Origin: an uncultured Acidobacteriia bacterium | GTDB taxonomy: Bacteria > Acidobacteriota > Terriglobia > Bryobacterales > Bryobacteraceae | Direction of reading: 5' to 3' | DNA length: 64,000 nucleotides | Assembly (NCBI GenBank): GCA_903907865.1 | Contig: CAIVPR010000098.1 | Location: forward strand, 62,001-126,000 | Shown here: piece by piece, positions 45,865 to 54,563 of the stretch | Numbering within the stretch: the first letter of the stretch is position 1 | Layout: each line of letters starts with the position of its first letter | Made by a program: the position numbers and the translations under genes | The notes under the pieces: generated by a model | What the model was told of the DNA's origin: nothing | What the model saw: the letters and a program-made list of their open reading frames with translations, nothing else | The model's database searches: none

Positions 45865-46662
45865 ATGGGCAACCGCTTCCATGTCGCAGTATCGATTCTG
45901 ATCGGGATGGGGATCTCGATCCCGGCCAGCGCCAGCAGCTTGGGTGTCTACCTGTCGGCCCCGTCGGCTGTCACGAGCTCGGTAACGTTCACCAACAGCT
46001 CGAGCCTGACCACGGAAACGTTCGACAACAAGAACAACACCTACAGCACCTACAGTTCCGCAATCGGCACCTACACGGGCACCATGAAGGTGCAGTCGGC
46101 GGACTCCTACGGCGGCGCGGGCGGCACCAGCTACATGACCTTCGGCGCGCAGAGCGGGACCTCGACGCCGGTGACGCTAACGCTCAAGACCCCCGAGACC
46201 TACTTCGGCTTCTACTGGTCGGCGGGCGATGCCAACAACGGGATCGCGCTCTATTCCGCAGGCACCCAACTGGCGCATTTCACCACGGCCGACATCAAGA
46301 ACATGCTCGCCGGTCCCACGGTCACCGCGATCAACGGATCGACCTACCAGTCGAGCTCCTACAACTGCAACCCGAGCAACACAGCGCAGGATTGCTCCGA
46401 GCCCTTCGCCTTCGTCCACCTGATCGCCACGGGATTCACCTTCGACAAGATTGTGTTCGACAACAACACCACGACCGCAACGGGTTTCGAAAGCGACAAC
46501 CACACCGTCGGCAGCGGCACCGTGGTGTTGCCGAACACCTTCGTGAGCGTGGAAACCTTGTCCGTCACTGCACAAGGGGCATCCACACCGGAACCAGGCA
46601 GCGTCGCGCTCATGTTCGTGGGCGTCGGAATGATCGCCTACCGTCGGCCGCTGCGCCGGTAA
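45865..46662 (+). CDS. PEP-CTERM anchored secreted protein
   Basis: A 265-residue exported protein. It has a signal peptide (residues 1-24), a Ser/Thr/Asn-rich beta-type body with few charges, and the C-terminal PEP-CTERM tripartite tail: TPEPGSVALMF, a membrane helix, then YRRPLRR. Such tails are cut by exosortase and the protein ends in the exopolysaccharide or cell surface. No exosortase gene lies in the window. The body has no recognised family. Confidence 0.85.
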   Translation: MGNRFHVAVSILIGMGISIPASASSLGVYLSAPSAVTSSVTFTNSSSLTTETFDNKNNTYSTYSSAIGTYTGTMKVQSADSYGGAGGTSYMTFGAQSGTSTPVTLTLKTPETYFGFYWSAGDANNGIALYSAGTQLAHFTTADIKNMLAGPTVTAINGSTYQSSSYNCNPSNTAQDCSEPFAFVHLIATGFTFDKIVFDNNTTTATGFESDNHTVGSGTVVLPNTFVSVETLSVTAQGASTPEPGSVALMFVGVGMIAYRRPLRR

Positions 46663-46815
46663 GGAAATCCAGCCAGCTATGTAATGGACGCTCCACGCGC
46701 GACATTACAAAGCTGAGTGCGACACATTTCCAAATCCAACCCTGTCAACCCAGAGGGACAACCACCATCGCAAGGGAAAAGGGGTGGAATCTCGCCAGAG
46801 CCACACGGTTCCGCC

Positions 46816-46821
46816 TACAAT
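46816..46821 (+). promoter_or_regulatory. Possible -10 box for the wall-regulation cluster
   Basis: TACAAT ends 6 bases before ATG 46828, the first gene of the FHA-phosphatase-kinase-wall enzyme cluster. The 46663-46827 gap has no other feature that I can support. Confidence 0.45.
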
Positions 46822-46827
46822 GGGTGC

Positions 46828-47739
46828 ATGACCGGTCGGCCAGCCGCCCGCCTTCAAGGCGACGATCTCGTGCAAGCAATCCTCGGCAGCATGGAGGCGG
46901 GGCACAACCGCATCCGGGGCAAAACCATAGTTCCAGCCATCTACCGGATCTATCTGAATCCGGAAGACCATGCCGTGCTCCGCGACATCGCCCCGTTCGT
47001 CGTGGCCGAGATCCGCGCCGCGCTGGACGACAGCCTGGCCAACCTCAACGGTGCCAACCGGCTTCTAAGGGGTGTCATTAGCAAGATTGGCCTCGACCGC
47101 AACAAGAACGAGTTTGTGCGCATCCCGGGCGAGTGGACCGTGGAAATCCACCCGGACGCCGACGACACACTGCAGCCGGGCGAAATCGAAGTGGTTTCCG
47201 AACTCGGGTCGCCCGAAAAAGCCGATTACGGTGCCGGTTCCCAGACGCGCCGGATCCTGCCGAAATCCGCCGAAGCCGCGGTCGAAAGTCCGACCTTGGC
47301 TGCGGAATCCGCTCCTGTGCAGGAGGCGGAGGTGGAAAAACCCGACACCGATTCAACCCGGCGCACAACCCCGTCCGCCCCACCCATTTCGGAGGATACG
47401 GCCCCTACCACCGACCCCACCAGCCGTAAGGTGCTGGCAACCATCCGCTACACCGACAACGCCGGGCCCAACGTTCTCCAAGTCACCAAGGATCAAATCA
47501 TGGTCGGCCGTGGCGGACGCTCCTATTGGGTGGACGTGCGCCTCGACGCGCCTACCGACGTGTCGCGCGAGCACTGCCGGATCCGCCATGAAGCCGGTCG
47601 ATTCCTGTTGGAGGATCTGAGCCAGTACGGAACCAAAGTCAACGGCGTGCCCGTCGAAAAGGACAGGCCGGTCACACTGCCAGACCGGGCGACCATCCGC
47701 TTGGCGGAGGTGATCGACTTGGAATGGGAGACTGCGTGA
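46828..47739 (+). CDS. FHA-domain protein (FhaA-like, N-terminal DUF3662-type domain)
   Basis: A 303-residue protein. Residues about 10-130 look like the N-terminal FhaA-type domain (YRIYLNPEDHAVLRDIAPFV, then EWTVEIHPD). A Pro/Thr/Glu-rich linker follows. The C-terminal FHA domain (about 205-295) has IMVGRGGRSYWVDV, SREHCRIRHE and GTKVNGVPV with the Ser-Arg-His and Asn-Gly phosphothreonine-binding residues. FHA proteins bind phosphorylated partners of Ser/Thr kinases. It heads the cluster that holds the phosphatase, kinase and cell-wall fusion. ATG 46828 is preferred over the open frame further upstream. Confidence 0.85.
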   Translation: MTGRPAARLQGDDLVQAILGSMEAGHNRIRGKTIVPAIYRIYLNPEDHAVLRDIAPFVVAEIRAALDDSLANLNGANRLLRGVISKIGLDRNKNEFVRIPGEWTVEIHPDADDTLQPGEIEVVSELGSPEKADYGAGSQTRRILPKSAEAAVESPTLAAESAPVQEAEVEKPDTDSTRRTTPSAPPISEDTAPTTDPTSRKVLATIRYTDNAGPNVLQVTKDQIMVGRGGRSYWVDVRLDAPTDVSREHCRIRHEAGRFLLEDLSQYGTKVNGVPVEKDRPVTLPDRATIRLAEVIDLEWETA

Positions 47740-47837
47740 CGGATCTTCTGGCATGGCGCACTGAATTGTTGGTTGCAATGGCAGTCGTCGTAGCGCTGTT
47801 GGCCGTGGTGTCGGTATGGAAGGAGCGCCGGCGGTGA
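47736..47837 (+). CDS. 33-residue single-helix membrane peptide
   Basis: A tiny frame from GTG 47736 to TGA 47837. It overlaps the FHA stop and the phosphatase start by 4 bases each (GTGA twice). The peptide reads VTDLLAWRTEL, then the hydrophobic helix LVAMAVVVALLAVVSVW, then KERRR; this is one membrane segment with a basic cytoplasmic end. The double stop/start overlap and good membrane pattern support real translation. No family is known to me; it could assist the kinase, phosphatase or SEDS-PBP fusion. Confidence 0.6.
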   Translation: MTDLLAWRTELLVAMAVVVALLAVVSVWKERRR

Positions 47838-49447
47838 CCGGAATCCCCCTGATCGCGGCCACCGGCACCGACATGGGCCGCCGCCGCACCAACAACGAGG
47901 ACTTGGCGCATGTCGACGCCGCCCGCGGGCTGTTCATCGTGATCGACGGTGTCGGCGGCCACGCGGCTGGCGAAACGGCCGCCGCGACCGCCCTCGAAGT
48001 CCTCAAGGAACGCCTCGAGCGCGAGGTTGGCTCGCCGGAGCAGCGACTCCGCGAGGCGATTGCGCTCGCCAACAACGAAATCCACCGCCTGGCCGGTACA
48101 AACCCGGAATGGAACGGCATGGCCTGCGTCCTCACGATCGCCCTCGTGGAAGACGGCGTCGTGCATGTCGGCCACGTGGGCGATTCACGCCTGTACCTCC
48201 TCCGGCCGGGCTTCATCGAGAAAAAAACTTCCGACCATTCCCCAGTCGGCGAGCGCGAGGACCGTGGCGAACTCAGCGAAACCGATGCCATGCGGCACCC
48301 GCGCCGCAATGAGATCTTCCGCGACGTTGGCAGCGAGGACCGCACGCCCGACGACCCCAATTTCATCGAGATCACGAATTTCCCCATGCCCGCCGACGGG
48401 GCTCTGCTGCTGTGTTCCGACGGCCTGACCGACTTGGTGGAGAAGGCCACCATTGCGGCGGGCATGGAACTCTACGCGCCAGACTACGACGCCGCCATCC
48501 AAGCCTTGATCCGCGCAGCCAATGACGCGGGAGGCAAGGACAACATTACAATTGCCGTGGCCGCCGCTCCGGGCTATGGCAAGACGGAAGCGGTTCTCCC
48601 GGTTGCCCTGCCGACCAGTTTTGCCACCAAGGCCGGAGGCGGCTCCAAGTCCCGCACCAGATGGGGAGTGGTTGCCGCAGGTGTTGTTGCCGGGATGTTG
48701 TTGGGCGCTGCGGGCGTCGCCGGGTGGGTGTATGGCACGCGCCCTGTGCCAGTCGTCGGCCCCAGGACTTGGAAGGTTCCGGCAGACGGCGCAATTCAGC
48801 AGGTCCTGCGCGTGGCCAAGCCCAAGGACACTGTCTTGATTGCCGCCGGCACCTACGCCGGGCCCGTGATGTTGAGCCCCCGAGTGGCCGTCCGCGCTGA
48901 CGGCACGGGAGAGGTTGTCCTCACATCGACCGAGCCTGGCCCGATCGTCGTGGCTGCGAATGTCGCCGGTGCGTTGCTGGAGGGCGTGACCGTGAGGGGA
49001 ACACGCGGCGATTCAGACACCACTGGCATCGACATCGTGGGCTCCGACGTCGTCATCCGCGATGTACAGGTGGAAAGAGCCTACACCGGAATCCTCGTTC
49101 ACGGCGACGCGGCGCCCCTCATCACCCTATCGCGCATTGTCGACAACCTTGCGACGGGTCTCGAGATCCGCGACACGGCCCACCCGTCGGTGGAAAAGAA
49201 CGTCATTGCGCGCAACGGCAAGGCCAAGCCCGGCCCGGAAAAGCCGGGAATCGACATCCGGGACCTCGCCAAGCCCGTCCTGCATCTGAACGCCGTCTTC
49301 GACAACGGTGCCGAGCCGGTTTGGATCGAGGTGCTGCCCGAGTATCCCGAGAATCTCTTCGCCGGACCAGCGCCCCGGACCACGCACAAGCTGAAATCGC
49401 ACAAGACCGCCGACAAGACTTCCTCGCCGAAGGGGGATCGTCAATAA
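47834..49447 (+). CDS. PP2C phosphatase with membrane helix and outer beta-helix domain
   Basis: A 537-residue protein. Residues about 1-245 form a PP2C Ser/Thr phosphatase: RRRTNNEDLAHVD, GLFIVIDGVGGHAAGE, HVGHVGDSRLYLL, HPRRNEIFRDVG and LLCSDGLTDLV, the metal Asp residues all present. A membrane helix follows at about 277-300 (VVAAGVVAGMLLGAAGVAGWVY). Residues about 310-500 repeat short beta units with NosD/pectin-lyase character (DTTGIDIVGSDVVIRDVQVE, HGDAAPLITLSRIVDNLAT). So it links an inside phosphatase to an outside carbohydrate-binding-type domain. GTG 47834 overlaps the small peptide stop; ATG 47816 is possible. Confidence 0.85.
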   Translation: MTGIPLIAATGTDMGRRRTNNEDLAHVDAARGLFIVIDGVGGHAAGETAAATALEVLKERLEREVGSPEQRLREAIALANNEIHRLAGTNPEWNGMACVLTIALVEDGVVHVGHVGDSRLYLLRPGFIEKKTSDHSPVGEREDRGELSETDAMRHPRRNEIFRDVGSEDRTPDDPNFIEITNFPMPADGALLLCSDGLTDLVEKATIAAGMELYAPDYDAAIQALIRAANDAGGKDNITIAVAAAPGYGKTEAVLPVALPTSFATKAGGGSKSRTRWGVVAAGVVAGMLLGAAGVAGWVYGTRPVPVVGPRTWKVPADGAIQQVLRVAKPKDTVLIAAGTYAGPVMLSPRVAVRADGTGEVVLTSTEPGPIVVAANVAGALLEGVTVRGTRGDSDTTGIDIVGSDVVIRDVQVERAYTGILVHGDAAPLITLSRIVDNLATGLEIRDTAHPSVEKNVIARNGKAKPGPEKPGIDIRDLAKPVLHLNAVFDNGAEPVWIEVLPEYPENLFAGPAPRTTHKLKSHKTADKTSSPKGDRQ

Positions 49448-49450
49448 CCC

Positions 49451-51325
49451 ATGGCTATGGATCCGCAAAGCTTCGGCAGATACCGGAACCTGCGTAAGCT
49501 GGCGGGCGGCGGCATGGCGCGCGTCTACCTCGGCGAAGACCTGCAGATGAGCCGCACCGTCTTCCTCAAGCTGATCGATGCGGCGACCGACGAAGAAGGC
49601 CGCGAAATCATCGACGCCGAACGGCGCGGCGCTGCGCTGCAAGACCAACTCGCCCACCGGGAGCCCGGCGGCCGCGTGGCCAAGATCTACGAGATCGGCG
49701 ATCTCGACGGCTATTTCTTCATCGCCATGGAGTTTGTGGAAGGCGAAGACCTGTCCGAGATCATCCGCCGCGGTCCCATCGCCCCCGGCCGCGCGGTAAC
49801 CATCGCCCTCAACGTTTTGGCCGTCCTCGGCCGTGCCCACGGCTTCCAAGCGTGGGTGCAGGACCGCGAGTACCGGGGCATCATCCACGGCGACATCAAG
49901 CCCCAAAACATCCGCATCACGCCCAACGGGGCGGTGAAGCTGCTGGATTTCGGCATCGCCAAGGCCATTACGGCCACGCGGGGCAAAACCCAGAACTATT
50001 TCGCCAGCGCCCGCTATTGTTCGCCGCAGCGCCTCGAATCGGGCGAGGTGGACGCGCCTGCAGATCTCTGGTCGGTCGCAACTGTGCTCTTCGAGATGCT
50101 CACGTCGCGGCCCTACTTCGACGCCACCGACCTCCCGAAGCTGGAAGCCGCCATCCGCAAATACGATTCGCTGAAACAGACGGTCATGCTGGTGCCGTCG
50201 GACCTGCGCGAAATTCTGCGGAAAGCCCTTGATCCCGATCCGCGCAAGCGTTTCCATACGGCGGCCGAGTTCCAAGCTGCTCTGGAGACCCGCAGTGTCG
50301 CCCAAGCAGAAGCCGCAGACCCCGACGCCACGCGCCGGACCACGAATCCGCCCCCGCCCTCGCCGATGGACCCGGACGCGACGCGGCGCTCCACCCAGGT
50401 GCCGCCGCGGACGCAGACTCCACCATCCGCGAAGCCCTCCACCCCTTCGCCCTTCAAGTTCCCGTGGAAAATCAGCCTGACCGGCTTGGATTCGATTCGG
50501 ACAAAAGCCGCTGTCGCGCTGACCCTCTGCCTGGCTGTGTTCCTCTGGTTCACCTACGAGGTCCGCATGTGGCGCAAGGCCGATGCCCTGCGCTCCACCA
50601 TAGAGTCCGGACAGATTTCGTTCGACGACGCCGAGCGCGCACGCTTGGCCATGGAGAAGCAGGCTTGGCTCCCCGCGCCGATATATCCCGCCCGTAACGC
50701 TCTGCGCGACCGCTACCGCACCGATGCCGAGCACGTGATCGACAACTACCGGAGCTTCAGCCCGGGTGCCGTCGTCACCAAGGCGGACTGGACGCGTGCT
50801 CGGAACTTTTTGGCCAAGGCAGTCCGCCTCGCTCCGGACGACAAGGTCGTCCGTGCCGACTTGCACGTTGTCGACGGCCATCTGAAGATCCGGGCCGCCG
50901 ACCTGAAGGGCGCTCTGTCCGAGTTCGAGGACGCGAAGAAGCTCCAAAACTCATCGCCCGACCCGCATCTGGGCTTGGCGGCGGTCCACCTGATGACCGG
51001 CGAGCTCGACCGCGCCGAGGATGAGTTCCAGCAGGCCTCCAAGCTGGGCTTCCACCCGGGCCGCCTGCAGCAGCAGTCCTTGGCCTACGCCTACAAGTCG
51101 CGCGCCGATCGCGGCATCGCCCAAGCAAAACTGTTGCACGACATTGACAAGATGGTCGAGGCCTACAAACGCGCCGACGCGGATCTTGAACGGGCGCAGA
51201 ACCTCTATGCAGCTATAAGTCCCTACGGCTTGGCGCAGGCCGACCGGATCGCAGCCCAGCGCCGGGAAATCCAGTTCAAGCTGTCGGAAGCCGGACTTGC
51301 CCAGCCGCAAGGGGGCACCCGGTGA
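49451..51325 (+). CDS. Transmembrane Ser/Thr protein kinase with TPR-like sensor part
   Basis: A 624-residue Hanks-type kinase. Gly loop LAGGGMARVYLGE (18-29), Lys40 in TVFLKLI, catalytic loop HGDIKPQN (146-153; HGD instead of HRD), DFG at 166-168, and APE-like region CSPQRLESGE. A Pro-rich linker with repeated DPDATRRTT-like motifs spans about 290-330, the likely phosphorylation and FHA-docking sites. A membrane helix lies at about 350-370, then a helical TPR-like outer part (ALSEFEDAKKLQNSSPDPHL, LDRAEDEFQQASKLG). No PASTA domains are seen. It starts 3 bases after the phosphatase gene. Confidence 0.88.
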   Translation: MAMDPQSFGRYRNLRKLAGGGMARVYLGEDLQMSRTVFLKLIDAATDEEGREIIDAERRGAALQDQLAHREPGGRVAKIYEIGDLDGYFFIAMEFVEGEDLSEIIRRGPIAPGRAVTIALNVLAVLGRAHGFQAWVQDREYRGIIHGDIKPQNIRITPNGAVKLLDFGIAKAITATRGKTQNYFASARYCSPQRLESGEVDAPADLWSVATVLFEMLTSRPYFDATDLPKLEAAIRKYDSLKQTVMLVPSDLREILRKALDPDPRKRFHTAAEFQAALETRSVAQAEAADPDATRRTTNPPPPSPMDPDATRRSTQVPPRTQTPPSAKPSTPSPFKFPWKISLTGLDSIRTKAAVALTLCLAVFLWFTYEVRMWRKADALRSTIESGQISFDDAERARLAMEKQAWLPAPIYPARNALRDRYRTDAEHVIDNYRSFSPGAVVTKADWTRARNFLAKAVRLAPDDKVVRADLHVVDGHLKIRAADLKGALSEFEDAKKLQNSSPDPHLGLAAVHLMTGELDRAEDEFQQASKLGFHPGRLQQQSLAYAYKSRADRGIAQAKLLHDIDKMVEAYKRADADLERAQNLYAAISPYGLAQADRIAAQRREIQFKLSEAGLAQPQGGTR

Positions 51326-51334
51326 GGAACCGCC

Positions 51335-54300
51335 ATGGCCGTAAATAGATTCAGGGCTGGCGAATTGTCCGCTGCCCGCAACGTCCCGCAGCGCCCGAAA
51401 TCGGGCCAGGTTTTCGGCTTCCTGTGGTTGATAGTGGCGGCTCTCCTCGTTTCGGGAGCCTGGTGGCTGACCTATACGGCGAAACAGCGCCGGGCGGAAA
51501 CGCCGGTACCACTACTCAACTTGGTCGACCTTACCGGGTCCGAGCAGATCGAGCCAGCACTCACGGTGTTCACCAACTTGGAGGAGCGCGCCAGCGTCGC
51601 GCGCACGGTCTTCGCCGCGATCTCGGACCGTGGTGGCCGCATCTCCAACACCACCATCCTCTACCGACTCCAGAAGGACGGCACGCGGATCTTCACCTCC
51701 GGCCAGTTTTCACAATTCAAAACCAGAATCTCAGTGCGGAGTTGGGGGGATTTTCAAAAGGACTTCCGCTTGTGGGGTGGCGCGATCCTGGTTGCCTTCT
51801 TCCTCACCAGCCTCGTCTGGATGGCCCGGGGTTTCACGGGGCCGTGGATCTTCCTCCCCCTCCTACTCTTGGCGACAGGCATTGGACTCTGTTTGATGGT
51901 GGCCCTGCGCGATCCCCTGCGCGATACGCCGATCTTCGTTCCCTTTGCCCAGGGCGTCGTTGGTGGCTGCCTCATCATGCTTGCTGTGAGCTTCGTCGAA
52001 TGGGAGACCCGGTGGGCCAACCTGAGTTTTGTCCACCTCCTGGGCGCGATCGTCCTCTCGGTGGCTTTGATTTTGTTCGGCAGTGGACCGGTCGGCAGCG
52101 ACGCCAAGGTGAATCTCGGCCCCGCCCAGCCTGTGGAGGCGATCAAGATCCTCTTGGTATTCTTCCTCGCTGGGTTCTTCGGGAAGAAGTGGCCCCTGCT
52201 GCGCCAATTGAAGCAGAAAGGCGTCGCCGGTCTCGACATCCCCAAATGGGAACACGCCGTGCCGGTCGTTACCGGGGTGGCCGTTGCGGTCTTGTTCTTC
52301 TTCCTGCAAAAGGATCTTGGACCGGCGCTTGTCTTCGCCGCCGTCTTCCTCGCGCTCTACGCCTTGGCGCGGAACAAGGTCGGTCTGGCGATGGTCGGCG
52401 CGTCTGTCCTCATGAGCGCTTTCCTGGTCGGACACTTCCTCGGCGTCCCCCACACCGTCCACGAGCGCGTCGCCATGTTCCTCAATCCCTGGGACAACCC
52501 TGTTCACGGTGGCGACCAGGTGGTCCACTCGCTCTGGGCGCTGTCGTCCGGCGGACCTCTCGGTACCGGCCCGGGCCTCGGAGAAACCGACGTCATTCCC
52601 GCCGGCTACACCGACCTCATTGTCTCCGTGCTGGGCGAAGAATGGGGCTTCGCGGGCATCGTACTCTTCTTCGGAATCTTCGCGCTCCTGGTCTGGACCG
52701 GATTGCGGATCGCCAGGCGCGCCGCGTCGGACTACGCGATGTTCCTCTCGCTCGGCCTCACGCTCCTCCTCTCCGCCGAACTGCTGCTGATCTCGCTCGG
52801 AATCCTCGGCCTCTTCCCGCTCTCCGGCGTCGCGACGCCGTTCCTCAGCTATGGCCGCACCGCCATGCTGGCAAACTTCGCCATCGTCGGTATCCTGGTG
52901 TCGCTGGGGCGAAATTCCGCGCCGCTGGACCGCAACGCCCCCTTTCAGCGCGGCATCGCGTGGATTGGCGGCATCTTGGCGGTCGTCGCGCTCGCGGTTG
53001 TCGGCAAGGCCGCGTACGTCCAGGTGCTGCAGCCCGATGAATTCGCCGGCCGCGGCACCTTGGTCACTCAGGCCGATAAGGTCCGCCGCTATGCCTACAA
53101 CCCGCGCCTCACGGCAACCATCCGCGAATTGAAGCGTGGCGGCGTCTATGACCGCGACGGCCTCCCGCTTGCCACCAGTCGCTGGGAGGAATTGGTGCAG
53201 TACCGCGCCCGCTACGCCGATTTGGGCATCGACATCGACAAGGCCTGCAATCCCGCCGATCCCCGGCACTACCCGCTTGGCGCGGCAACGTTCCATCTGC
53301 TGGGCGACGTCCGCACCCGCGCCAACTGGGGTGCGCCGAACAGTTCCCTCATCGAGCGAGACGAGGCCCGCCGCCTCCAGGGCTTTGACGACCACGCCAC
53401 CATCGAAGAATTGAAGGATGCGGAGGGCAGGGAATTCCACGCCGTCCACTACGACTACCGTGAACTGCTGCCCCTGCTGCGACACCGCTGGGAGCCCGAC
53501 GACCCCGCCGTGAAGCGGGTCCGCGACCGCGACCGCGACGTCCACATGTCTATCCACGCGGGACTCCAAATGAAGTCCTTGGAGATCCTGAAGGCCCGGC
53601 TGGAGCAGTTGAAGATCAAGAGCGGGGCCGCAGTCGTGATGGATCCCGCGAACGGCGACTTGCTGGCCTCGGTCAACTGGCCTTCGCCGGCCTTCGACGA
53701 CCAGAAGCTGACTACAGGCGAATCCGCCGGGGCGCTGCTTGATCGCGCCCGCTATGGGCTGTATCCGCCTGGATCAACCTTCAAGGTGGTCACCGCGATC
53801 GCGGCCCTCCGCACCGATGTCGCCCTCGAACATCAGACCTACCAATGCATCCGCCTTCCCGACGGTCGGAATGGCAACTTCGTGGGAAATTCGAAACGGC
53901 CCATCCGTGATGACGTGGAGGATGTCACACCGCACGGCACTCTCGACATGCACCGCGCCATCATCGTCTCCTGTAACGCCTATTTCGCGCAACTGGGCAC
54001 GAACAAGGTGGGTGCGGAACGTCTCCTCGATACCGCGAAGCTGTTTGGCATCGCGGTCGCCAACCCCGCGACGGTGAAAAACCTTGGTCCCCAGATGCCC
54101 CAGGCATCCTACGGGCAGGGTCAGGTGGTCGTGTCGCCCTTTCAGCTCGCACGAGTGGCCGCAACGGTCGCCGGGGGCGGTATGATGCCGTTCGGGCGCT
54201 GGACCACGGACGCCTCCAACACGCGCACCCAGGCCCCGATCCAAGTACTGCCCGCGGACCACGCGGGAATTCTCGGCGACGACATGCGCGGCGTGGTCAC

Positions 54301-54547
54301 CCAGGGCACCGGGCGACGGCTTGCCGCCATCTCTCCGGCGATTGCTGGCAAGACAGGCACGGCGGAGCTGGCGAAGGCCCCGTCGCACGCTTGGTTCATC
54401 GGCTTCGCCCCGTATGGTGCGGCTGCGGGTCAGAAGCGGATCGCATTCTCCGTTCTGGCTGAGAATGGACAGTATGGCGGCACAGCGGCGGCACCGATTG
54501 CGGGCGACCTCGTGGTGGCTGCCCAGAAGTTAGGATTGATTCAGTAG
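51335..54547 (+). CDS. Fused SEDS glycosyltransferase (RodA/FtsW) and class B penicillin-binding protein
   Basis: A 1070-residue protein. Residues about 1-145 form an extra N-terminal unit with one helix and a soluble domain. Residues about 145-520 form a SEDS polymerase with ten or so helices; DLGPALVFAAVF, GPLGTGPGLGETDV and TDLIVSVLGEEWG are family landmarks with the catalytic Asp region. A helix at about 545-565 leads to a PBP dimerisation part and a transpeptidase with PGSTFK (Ser814, Lys817), SCN at 879-881 and KTG at 1006-1008. In other bacteria these are two proteins acting together to make peptidoglycan. A single chain here fixes their 1:1 ratio. Stop is followed 17 bases later by an FHA gene. 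Confidence 0.93.
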   Translation: MAVNRFRAGELSAARNVPQRPKSGQVFGFLWLIVAALLVSGAWWLTYTAKQRRAETPVPLLNLVDLTGSEQIEPALTVFTNLEERASVARTVFAAISDRGGRISNTTILYRLQKDGTRIFTSGQFSQFKTRISVRSWGDFQKDFRLWGGAILVAFFLTSLVWMARGFTGPWIFLPLLLLATGIGLCLMVALRDPLRDTPIFVPFAQGVVGGCLIMLAVSFVEWETRWANLSFVHLLGAIVLSVALILFGSGPVGSDAKVNLGPAQPVEAIKILLVFFLAGFFGKKWPLLRQLKQKGVAGLDIPKWEHAVPVVTGVAVAVLFFFLQKDLGPALVFAAVFLALYALARNKVGLAMVGASVLMSAFLVGHFLGVPHTVHERVAMFLNPWDNPVHGGDQVVHSLWALSSGGPLGTGPGLGETDVIPAGYTDLIVSVLGEEWGFAGIVLFFGIFALLVWTGLRIARRAASDYAMFLSLGLTLLLSAELLLISLGILGLFPLSGVATPFLSYGRTAMLANFAIVGILVSLGRNSAPLDRNAPFQRGIAWIGGILAVVALAVVGKAAYVQVLQPDEFAGRGTLVTQADKVRRYAYNPRLTATIRELKRGGVYDRDGLPLATSRWEELVQYRARYADLGIDIDKACNPADPRHYPLGAATFHLLGDVRTRANWGAPNSSLIERDEARRLQGFDDHATIEELKDAEGREFHAVHYDYRELLPLLRHRWEPDDPAVKRVRDRDRDVHMSIHAGLQMKSLEILKARLEQLKIKSGAAVVMDPANGDLLASVNWPSPAFDDQKLTTGESAGALLDRARYGLYPPGSTFKVVTAIAALRTDVALEHQTYQCIRLPDGRNGNFVGNSKRPIRDDVEDVTPHGTLDMHRAIIVSCNAYFAQLGTNKVGAERLLDTAKLFGIAVANPATVKNLGPQMPQASYGQGQVVVSPFQLARVAATVAGGGMMPFGRWTTDASNTRTQAPIQVLPADHAGILGDDMRGVVTQGTGRRLAAISPAIAGKTGTAELAKAPSHAWFIGFAPYGAAAGQKRIAFSVLAENGQYGGTAAAPIAGDLVVAAQKLGLIQ

Positions 54548-54563
54548 GGTTGATTCAAATAAG

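Noticed and set aside
49127-50947. 606-codon antisense frame over the kinase
   Set aside because: No recognisable motif, and the forward frame has all kinase motifs.
51863-53569. 568-codon antisense frame over the SEDS-PBP fusion
   Set aside because: Very rich in Arg, Asp and Gly with no hydrophobic or catalytic pattern; a shadow of the real gene.
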